Assembly (NCBI GenBank): GCA_029865845.1
Contig: JARXAM010000031.1
Location: forward strand, 1-47,922
Origin: Rhodoferax sp.
Lineage (GTDB): Bacteria > Pseudomonadota > Gammaproteobacteria > Burkholderiales > Burkholderiaceae_C
Length of the DNA: 47,922 nt
Reading direction: 5' to 3'
In this document: in pieces, positions 28,250-34,928 of the stretch
Position numbering within the stretch: position 1 is the stretch's first letter
Layout of the letters: each line of letters opens with the position of its first letter
Made by a program: the position numbers and the translations under genes
The notes under the pieces: generated by a model
Seen by the model: the letters and a program-made list of their open reading frames with translations, nothing else
Told to the model about the DNA's origin: nothing
Database searches by the model: none

Positions 28250-28473
28250 TGGCATTTTTCAAAGCCTACCGTGGCACCACCCAACGGCGCCTGGTGCGCA
28301 TGGAGCGGCTGATTTGGGCGCTGATTTACGGTGGCCTGCTCGCCGTGGTCGTGGCCTATTTCATGTCCGAGCCCGCGCAGACACTGGCGACCTCGCTGAC
28401 ATACGGCGGCGCAGTGGCCGTGGCTGTGGGGGTTGTGATGATCTTTGTCCGCGCGCGATTGCGCGAGGAATAG
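28249..28473 (+). CDS. Small two-helix membrane protein
   Basis: A 74-residue protein with two predicted transmembrane helices (about 22-40 LIWALIYGGLLAVVVAYFM and about 48-67 SLTYGGAVAVAVGVVMIFV) and basic ends. Its ATG overlaps the acyl-CoA dehydrogenase stop by one base, so translation is coupled. Small membrane proteins at this position follow acyl-CoA dehydrogenases in related bacteria, to my recollection. The function is not known. Confidence 0.8.
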   Translation: MAFFKAYRGTTQRRLVRMERLIWALIYGGLLAVVVAYFMSEPAQTLATSLTYGGAVAVAVGVVMIFVRARLREE

Positions 28474-28540
28474 GCCCTCGCGCGCCCGAGCGCGCACTTG
28501 CACCTTTGTTGCTCTTTTTTCTTTGCCAAGGCGAATCTGC

Positions 28541-29362
28541 ATGACACGTACCGTCCAACAACTTTTTGACCTTCGCGGTAAAACCGCGCTCGTGACCGGT
28601 GGCTCGCGCGGGCTGGGCCTGCAACTTGCTCACGCCCTGGGCGAAGCGGGTGCGAAAGTGCTCATCAGTTCGCGCAAAGCGGCCGACCTCGAAGAGGCCT
28701 GCGCTGACTTGCAAGCGGCCGGTATCGATGCGCGCTGGGTGGCTGCTGACTGCGCCAAAGAGGCCGATATCCAGCGCCTGGCCACCGAGACCTTGCAGCG
28801 ATTGGGCGATGTAGACATTTTGGTGAACAACGCCGGAGCCTCGTGGGGCGCGCCCGCCGAGGACCATCCGCTGGACGCCTGGGACAAGGTAATGAACCTG
28901 AACGTGCGAGGCTACTTTGTGCTCAGCCAACTCATTGCCAAACACAGCATGATCCCGCGTTTTCAGCGTGCGCAGGCGGCGGGCCAACCGTTTGGCGGGC
29001 GCATCATCAACGTGGCGTCCATTGCCGGGCTCAACGGCAACCCGCCCGCCATGCAAACCATTGCCTACAACACGTCCAAGGGCGCGGTCATCAACTTCAC
29101 CCGCGCGCTGGCAGCGGAGTGGGGCAAGTACCAGATCACGGTCAACGCGGTGTGCCCGGGTTTTTTCCCCAGCAAAATGACCGCCGGTTTGTTGCACGCC
29201 ATGGGGGAAGCCAACTTGGCCGCCGCCGCGCCGCTGCAACGCCTGGGTGACGATGAAGACCTCAAAGGCCTGTGCGTCTTGTACGCCTCGGACGCGGGCA
29301 AGCACATCACCGGCCAATGGCTGGCGGTAGATGGGGGTGTGTCGGTGGTGACTGGCGCATGA
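28541..29362 (+). CDS. Short-chain dehydrogenase/reductase (SDR)
   Basis: A 273-residue NAD(P)-dependent oxidoreductase with the classical SDR order: TGGSRGLGLQLAHALGEAGA cofactor loop, DILVNNAGASWG, catalytic Ser in NVASIAGL, and YNTSK carrying the Tyr and Lys. The Arg at the SSRKAADLE position suggests NADP preference. The ATG at 28541 is chosen because it gives the normal N-terminus; an in-frame upstream codon at 28445 would overlap the previous gene. Context suggests an acyl or hydroxyacyl substrate. Confidence 0.93.
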   Translation: MTRTVQQLFDLRGKTALVTGGSRGLGLQLAHALGEAGAKVLISSRKAADLEEACADLQAAGIDARWVAADCAKEADIQRLATETLQRLGDVDILVNNAGASWGAPAEDHPLDAWDKVMNLNVRGYFVLSQLIAKHSMIPRFQRAQAAGQPFGGRIINVASIAGLNGNPPAMQTIAYNTSKGAVINFTRALAAEWGKYQITVNAVCPGFFPSKMTAGLLHAMGEANLAAAAPLQRLGDDEDLKGLCVLYASDAGKHITGQWLAVDGGVSVVTGA

Positions 29363-29408
29363 CAGCCAAGGGTGGTTTTGTCGATTGCGGCACAGGTGTG
29401 CAGTCCCC

Positions 29409-29888
29409 ATGAACGCCGTTTCGCCAGCACCCTTGGACTTTGGAGTGGACATCCCCTTTGTCACGCACCTGGGCTTTGCGCTGCGCGTCTTCGCAGAGGG
29501 GCGCTGCGACATCCACTACACGCCCCGGCCTGAACACCTGAACTCGTTCGGCGTCACCCATGGCGGCGCCTTGATGACGCTGCTCGACGTGACCATGGCG
29601 TGCGCGGCGCGCAGCCAAACGCCCGAGCTGGGGGTGGTCACCATCGAGATGAAAACCAGCTTCATGCAACCCGCGGTAGGACCGCTAACGGCCCAGGGCG
29701 CGTTGATGCACCGCACTGCCACCATGGCCTTCACCCAGGCCACCGTGGTGGACGCCCAGGGCAAGGTCTGCGCCCATGCCACCGGCACCTTCAAGTACAT
29801 GAAGCGCCTGGCCACGGCAGACCGCGCGGTGCATGCCCTGCACCCCACCGCGCAGGCCGAGGCTCAAAGTGCCACCGATGCGCCCTGA
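29409..29888 (+). CDS. PaaI-type hotdog-fold acyl-CoA thioesterase
   Basis: A 159-residue single hotdog-domain protein that likely hydrolyses acyl-CoA. The motif LNSFGVTHGGALMTLLDVTMACAA is the family's central helix with the conserved HGG and Asp. The ATG at 29409 gives the normal length, preferred to a TTG at 29385. It overlaps the following GNAT gene by 11 bases and belongs to the same fatty-acid-linked cluster. Confidence 0.9.
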   Translation: MNAVSPAPLDFGVDIPFVTHLGFALRVFAEGRCDIHYTPRPEHLNSFGVTHGGALMTLLDVTMACAARSQTPELGVVTIEMKTSFMQPAVGPLTAQGALMHRTATMAFTQATVVDAQGKVCAHATGTFKYMKRLATADRAVHALHPTAQAEAQSATDAP

Positions 29889-30363
29889 GCAGCACGCACC
29901 CGATGCCGTGCAGTGGCATTGGCTGGACTTCGAGGCGCTGGGTGTGGCCCGCCTCTACGCCTTGCTGCGCCTGCGCAGCGCGGTGTTTGTGGTGGAACAG
30001 CGCTGCCTGTTTCAGGACATGGACGACCTCGATGCGCAGGCCTTGCACGTGGTGGGCCTGCGCCCGCAGGGAGACTCTACCGAGCTGGTCGCGTGTGCAC
30101 GGTGTTTTCCACCCGGTGTGGCCTTTGCGGAGGCCAGCATTGGCCGTGTTGCGGTGCGGGCTGACGCACGGGGCACCGGGCTGGCCCACGCGTTGGTGAC
30201 GCAGGCCGTTCGCGCCTTGGAGTCGCAGTGGGACGCCCAGCCCATCCGCATCGGTGCGCAAGCCCACTTGGCAGGCTTTTACGCCCAGCATGGTTTTGTC
30301 GACGTGGGCCGACCGTATATGGAAGACGGCATTCCCCACCTGGAAATGCTGCGCAGCGCCTGA
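29878..30363 (+). CDS. GNAT-family N-acetyltransferase (ElaA-like)
   Basis: A 161-residue acetyltransferase of the ElaA group: early LYALLRLRSAVFVVEQRC, IGRVAVRADARGTGLAHALV (acetyl-CoA binding motif A), and the end FYAQHGFVDVGRPYMEDGIPHLEM. The ATG at 29878 lies within the thioesterase gene end, indicating coupling. The substrate is unknown. Confidence 0.9.
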   Translation: MRPEQHAPDAVQWHWLDFEALGVARLYALLRLRSAVFVVEQRCLFQDMDDLDAQALHVVGLRPQGDSTELVACARCFPPGVAFAEASIGRVAVRADARGTGLAHALVTQAVRALESQWDAQPIRIGAQAHLAGFYAQHGFVDVGRPYMEDGIPHLEMLRSA

Positions 30364-30444
30364 GCCCGTCGCAGGCACGACAACGGCAGTGCCAGTGAAA
30401 GCAGTGGGCGCGCCCCTACCTGGCAACAGCCCATGCCGCCCAGT

Positions 30445-31407
30445 TCAACCCGCCTCGGAATGGCCCTGCGCTTGGGCCCACCGGCGGCTGTAGTCGGCGG
30501 CCAGCCGGTAGGTGGTGAGCTGCACGCCCACCGTGTCGTGGATATCGTGCCCGTAGCCTCCACCCATGGTGATCACGGCCGGTATGCGGCGGCTCCAGCA
30601 CCACTCCAACACCCGCTCGTCGCGGGCTTGCAGGCCTTGCGCGGTGAGTTTGAGGCGTCCCAGGCGGTCTCCCTCGTGCGGGTCTGCGCCGGCCAAAAAA
30701 AACACCAATCCGGGGAGTGGGGCGTTGTCCAGCGTGGCGAGCGCGTGGTCGAGGGCATGTAGGTAAGGCGCATCGCCACAGCCGTCTGGCAAGGCGATGT
30801 CCAGGTCGCTGTGCTCTTTGCGAAACGGGAAATTCTTTTCCCCATGCAAGGACACCGTGAACACCGACGCATCGTCGCGAAAGATATGCGCGGTGCCATT
30901 GCCCTGGTGCACATCGAGGTCGAGCACCGCCACCTGCAAGGGGCTGCGCCGACTGCCGTCCGGGTGTGCCTGGCGGCCCCATTCGGCTTGCACCACCCGG
31001 GCGGCCACCGCCAAGTCGTTGAACACGCAAAAGCCGCCCCCTTTGTGGGCATAGGCGTGGTGGGTTCCGCCTGCCAGGTTGGCCGACAGGCCACGGTGTA
31101 ACGCAAGCCGTGCCGCAGCCACGGTCGCACCCACCGAGCGCAGGGCGCGCGCTGCCATGGCGGGGCTCCAAGGGAAGCCAATTTCTCGCACCAGCGCTGG
31201 TTCTGCGGTGCCTTGCAAGATGGCGTCCACATAGGCCGGTGTGTGCACCAGGGCCAGCTCGCCCTCGGTGGCAGCCGGGGCTTCCAGCAAGGCAATATCC
31301 GGCAGTTCGCAGGCGATGCGGTCGCGCAGCATGCGGTATTTGGCCATGGGAAAGCGGTGGCCCGGTGGCAGGGGCAGCACAAAGTGGTCAGAGTAGAAAG
31401 CCTGCAT
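30445..31407 (-). CDS. Histone deacetylase-family amidohydrolase
   Basis: A 320-residue zinc deacetylase-fold enzyme (AcuC/HdaH/acetylpolyamine group). Visible active-site elements are GTHHAYAHKGGGFCVFND, the zinc ligands in DLDVHQGNG, the Asp in AGADPHEGD, and GGGYG. Probable substrates are acetylated lysine or polyamines, or acetyl-CoA synthetase regulation; sequence alone does not decide. The ATG at 31407 is taken since it gives the family start MQAFYSDHFVLPLP. Converges on the GNAT gene across 81 bases. Confidence 0.92.
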   Translation of the reverse strand: MQAFYSDHFVLPLPPGHRFPMAKYRMLRDRIACELPDIALLEAPAATEGELALVHTPAYVDAILQGTAEPALVREIGFPWSPAMAARALRSVGATVAAARLALHRGLSANLAGGTHHAYAHKGGGFCVFNDLAVAARVVQAEWGRQAHPDGSRRSPLQVAVLDLDVHQGNGTAHIFRDDASVFTVSLHGEKNFPFRKEHSDLDIALPDGCGDAPYLHALDHALATLDNAPLPGLVFFLAGADPHEGDRLGRLKLTAQGLQARDERVLEWCWSRRIPAVITMGGGYGHDIHDTVGVQLTTYRLAADYSRRWAQAQGHSEAG

Positions 31408-31542
31408 GGGTGGATTGTGGCAAACCCGGCTTGCGCCATGCGCGCGGCAGACGGGCGGTGTGTGGGGTGTAAATGGCGGCAAGGGGCGGATAAAAAAATG
31501 CGAAAATAGCGCTTTTCAGACCAACCTCGACAGGATCGCCAC

Positions 31543-31704
31543 ATGGGCAACAAAATCATTACCGAAGCAGACCGCAAAGCTACCCCACGTCCTACGCCTT
31601 TGGCCGGACAGAGCTTGCCCACCCCTGGCCGTGGCCAGCGCGTGAGCTTGGAGCGTGGTGTTGCCACCCGCAGCAAGAAGAATCCCGGCAAACGCCAGCG
31701 TTGA
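31543..31704 (+). CDS. Small basic protein of 53 residues
   Basis: An ATG at 31543 opens a 53-codon frame ending at TGA 31702-31704. It encodes a Pro/Arg/Lys-rich protein (PRPTPLAGQSLPTPGRGQR near the middle, SKKNPGKRQR at the end). It sits alone between the divergent deacetylase gene and a terminator at 31751, which suits a genuine short transcript. The strongly basic tail suggests nucleic-acid or ribosome contact (inference). I do not recognise a named family. Confidence 0.6.
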   Translation: MGNKIITEADRKATPRPTPLAGQSLPTPGRGQRVSLERGVATRSKKNPGKRQR

Positions 31705-31750
31705 TCGCGCAGAGGTGCAGGCAACGCGCCCGACGCACCTGTTTGCTGTA

Positions 31751-31780
31751 AAAAAAAGGCCCTCTACGGAGGGCCTTTTG
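31751..31780. terminator. Bidirectional Rho-independent terminator
   Basis: The 9-bp stem AAGGCCCTC / GAGGGCCTT (31756-31777) is flanked by an A run on the left and TT-G on the right. It can end both the small basic gene (plus) and the large metallopeptidase gene (minus, whose stop is at 31804). The U run is better on the minus strand. Confidence 0.85.
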
Positions 31781-31803
31781 CATGGGGCTTGTTAATTCAT
31801 CGC

Positions 31804-34641
31804 TCAAGGAAATGGCCAGGCAGGGCGTGCCACTGTCATGTCGATCTTTCGCACGGTGCTGTGGTCGCGAATGGAGGTGTTCGCAAAAAAGAAGGCTGGC
31901 TCTGCCACAAAGCCAAATTGGTTCACCTGCGCCGACGCCTCGGCGGAGTAGCGGATACCCCACAGGTCAAACGTGGGGCGTTGGTCCATCCCGGAAATCC
32001 AGGACAAGGCAATCAAGAGGTTGTCGTTTCCGCTGGGGCTGGGCTTGGTAGCATAGGTGGCGTAGCCCAGCTTGCGGCGGTTGTCGAGCCAGTCTGCTGC
32101 CGCTACCGCCTCGAACTGCCGCTGGTGCAAATACAGCAGGGTGATGATGTCCCATCCTGTGGCGGCCGGGGGGTGCAGGCTCGCCCAGTAGTGCACCCAC
32201 TGGAGGTAAAACGTGGTGCGCACACCGCTTTGTGCGGCATAAGAGCCGTCGCTCCACATGCGTTTCTGGGCACCGGCCACGGGGTCGGCCTCGGCAAGGG
32301 ACGCGGTGATCAAGTCAAACGCCGACTTGTACTGCGTGGTGGGTTCGCGGTTGGTGTCTATGCCCTCCACGAACATGCGCCAGGTCTTGTGGATGGGAAA
32401 AATGTTGTTGGACACCTCGGAGCTTTTGTCGCCATAGACCATGTGCATCCCTTTTTGCAGGTTGTGCCCGAGTTCGTGGCTTTCTGGCAGGCCCCGCGGG
32501 TTGACCGCGAATTGCTGGTCATAGGGGTTGCCCGAGCAGGCCTGCCCACAGGCGGCATATAGATCGGCATTGATGTGTTGGGTGCCGGGCAGGCGGTGGA
32601 TGGTGGCATCGGTGCAATCCCAGCGCAGCTCCAGGTTGCACATGCTTTGGACATGGGCGGTCAAGGTCTTGCCGACCACCGGGAAGCCGGCGAGCTGGTA
32701 AGCGTCTTCAAACATCAGGGTTTTCAAGTCGCTGAGGTATTGATCCACGTTGCCAGCGTACATCGGGCCCTTGATAGAGGCCAAGGCCATGTCCGCACGG
32801 GAGTGCACTTCGATGCCGGGGAGTTTGATTTCCATCCAGTCATGTTGCGCAGCGTTGAGCGCGGCAATGAATGCCGCCCGGCCGCCTTCGCCTGCGGTCT
32901 CGTCCAAAAACGGATGCTTAGACACACCGCGCAGACGCAAGCGCACGACCTGCTGGGGCGTGGCTTTGCTGTATACCAACTGCAAGGTTCCGCCGTAGGG
33001 GCTCACCAGCTTCAGCGGGCGGCCAGAGGGCAGGGGAATGTTGGGGCTTTCCAGAAACCGGGGGCGGTTGTATTTGTTTTTTTCAAACAGCCGGGTCGAG
33101 CCGCTTCGCTGGGTGTTGAACTTCAGCGCAAGCTGTGCACCACCGGCATCCAACACTTCCACGGTCATCGCCTTGCCAGGTGCTGCCATGCGGCCTACGG
33201 CGGTGAAGCCGCTGCTGCCCGACAGACTTACATCGACGGTTTCGTTGGTGTCGCTGACCGCCATGTTGCGGGTAAGGTTGGTGGCAAAGGTGCCGAGTTC
33301 GGCCTGGGCCACCCCGGCGGGCCGCACATAGGGGACCAAGGCATCGGCAATAAATGCCTTTTGAAACGCGGCGGGTGTGGCCGATTTGTCCATCGGGTAG
33401 CGCAACTCGCGTTGGCGCACCACGTCCGCCCACAGCAAGAGGTAGCGCAAGACTTCGGTATCGGGGGTGGCAAACACATCGGTTCCGGCAGTGTTGAACG
33501 CGTTGACCTGCTCCCGCAGCGACTCCACGGGCGTCCCCAGATTGCTGACCAGACCGGGAACCGACGAGCAGTCATTCCAGACGCATGATGACCAGTCGTA
33601 GGGCATGGAAAAGGTGTCACTCGCCATTTGCTCCAGCAACTTGCGGGTCGACGCAAATTGGTCGCCCTTGCTCAACAGCGCCTCCATGCTGCGCCCGGCG
33701 GCCACCTTGTCTTTGGCCCAGTAGTTCCCGCCATGCGGGCCAAACGTCATTTCCATGGCGGCCAGCACCTGGTAGCCCGACACGCTGGTCCAGTTGGACT
33801 TGGTGTTGACAAACAGCACCGGCAGGCCAGCGGCCATCAAGGCCCGCACGCGCGACTCCAGCTGCGCGCTCTCGGCCATGTCGCCACCCAGCAGCAACAG
33901 TTGCACCTTGCCAACGCAGTCCAGGGTCGCCATGTCACAGGTGACGCTGGTGGTGGGCACCCCTGCACTGACCATGCCTGCGAGCGCATTTTTGGTGTTC
34001 ATGCCGGCAATGCCCACACGCAGCGAGGCGGGCAGCGCGGCCGATGCGTCCCCGTGCACCAGCCAGGCCAGCAGGCGGCGGAAGGCGGGTTTGTAGGTTC
34101 CCAGTTCGTTGTTGTTGAACTTGTCCAGCAGGGGCGCCCCGTACCCGGCACCACGTCCCCCTCCGGCAATGCTGATAGCGGCCAGGCTGTGGCCCTGGTC
34201 ACCCACGATCAAGGGTTGCGCCACTGAGGTGTTGCGCGGCTCTACCCAGTAGCTCCATTCGGTGGCGTTGTATTCCGAGCTAACACCCTCGTACAGGCTG
34301 CGCAAGCGTGCGGCCTGTCCTTGTGATATGCGCTGCTGCGCCGCCTGGGCTTGTTGGGCCAAGCCTTTGGCATCGGTCAGGCCCGCGGCGTTGCCGGTAA
34401 GAAATGCCTGCGCCCACTCGGGGGGGCGCACGGGTGCCGCGCCGGCAGGTGCGGGTGCGCCGGCAGGTGCAGGTGCGGGTGCGCCGGCAGGTGCGCTACT
34501 GGGGCTTGTGGCAGATATGAGGCTGCCACCACCACTATCACCACCACCACCACACGCCGCCAAGGCCATACAAAGCCCCACGGTTTGCAACGCGGCGGCT
34601 ACCCGATTGCCTGGGCTCGGCAATGTGAAAGTCAAACGCAT
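31804..34641 (-). CDS. ImpA-type (M88/M60-like) lipoprotein metallopeptidase
   Basis: A 945-residue secreted zinc peptidase related to Pseudomonas IMPa, an O-glycopeptidase that cuts proteins next to O-glycans. It has a lipoprotein signal with lipobox LAAC (Cys30), then a glycine run and an Ala/Gly/Pro repeat linker (about 45-70). A long N-terminal helical/sandwich region follows, and the zinc site ESHELGHNLQKGMH lies at 722-726 (HELGH). Cysteine pairs (CNLELRWDC, CGQAC) fit a secreted protein. AAGGA precedes the ATG. Surface anchoring follows from the lipobox; substrate specificity is inferred from the family. Confidence 0.85.
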   Translation of the reverse strand: MRLTFTLPSPGNRVAAALQTVGLCMALAACGGGGDSGGGSLISATSPSSAPAGAPAPAPAGAPAPAGAAPVRPPEWAQAFLTGNAAGLTDAKGLAQQAQAAQQRISQGQAARLRSLYEGVSSEYNATEWSYWVEPRNTSVAQPLIVGDQGHSLAAISIAGGGRGAGYGAPLLDKFNNNELGTYKPAFRRLLAWLVHGDASAALPASLRVGIAGMNTKNALAGMVSAGVPTTSVTCDMATLDCVGKVQLLLLGGDMAESAQLESRVRALMAAGLPVLFVNTKSNWTSVSGYQVLAAMEMTFGPHGGNYWAKDKVAAGRSMEALLSKGDQFASTRKLLEQMASDTFSMPYDWSSCVWNDCSSVPGLVSNLGTPVESLREQVNAFNTAGTDVFATPDTEVLRYLLLWADVVRQRELRYPMDKSATPAAFQKAFIADALVPYVRPAGVAQAELGTFATNLTRNMAVSDTNETVDVSLSGSSGFTAVGRMAAPGKAMTVEVLDAGGAQLALKFNTQRSGSTRLFEKNKYNRPRFLESPNIPLPSGRPLKLVSPYGGTLQLVYSKATPQQVVRLRLRGVSKHPFLDETAGEGGRAAFIAALNAAQHDWMEIKLPGIEVHSRADMALASIKGPMYAGNVDQYLSDLKTLMFEDAYQLAGFPVVGKTLTAHVQSMCNLELRWDCTDATIHRLPGTQHINADLYAACGQACSGNPYDQQFAVNPRGLPESHELGHNLQKGMHMVYGDKSSEVSNNIFPIHKTWRMFVEGIDTNREPTTQYKSAFDLITASLAEADPVAGAQKRMWSDGSYAAQSGVRTTFYLQWVHYWASLHPPAATGWDIITLLYLHQRQFEAVAAADWLDNRRKLGYATYATKPSPSGNDNLLIALSWISGMDQRPTFDLWGIRYSAEASAQVNQFGFVAEPAFFFANTSIRDHSTVRKIDMTVARPAWPFP

Positions 34642-34928
34642 ATCGTCATCCTTAAATTAATGAATCTCAACAAAGGTGGCGATTGTGGTAGCCGTCTGCG
34701 GGCAAACACGCGGGTTGTTACCGTCGGTCATCGGGCTTACGCTTACTTACCTGAATCGGTGTATTCCGTGCGCGGCCCCGCAGAGTTTGGGGGATTGCCT
34801 GGCGGGAAAAGTGCCTCCCAGACTATCCTGTAAGCGCAGGCCATAGACAGATGCGTGGCCCATACTGCATATGGCACACTTCCGCCCTTGATCGATTCCC
34901 TGGCCGGCTGTGCACCGGCGCTTTTGCA
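34642..34928. other. Divergent intergenic region between the metallopeptidase gene and tex
   Basis: These 287 bases separate two divergent genes and should hold both promoters. In-frame codons upstream of tex (from 34851) are not conserved-looking and are not taken as the start. No clear operator or RNA element was seen. Confidence 0.4.

Noticed and set aside
26381..28255. A 624-codon minus-strand frame over the acyl-CoA dehydrogenase gene
   Set aside because: Its amino-acid make-up (His, Arg, Gln, Gly rich, no motifs) and near-exact coverage of a real gene mark it as a shadow.
28475..28540. Terminator-like GC hairpin between the small membrane protein and SDR genes
   Set aside because: The CGCGCG/GCGCGC pairing is not followed directly by a T run, and the genes read in the same direction with a short gap, so termination is doubtful.
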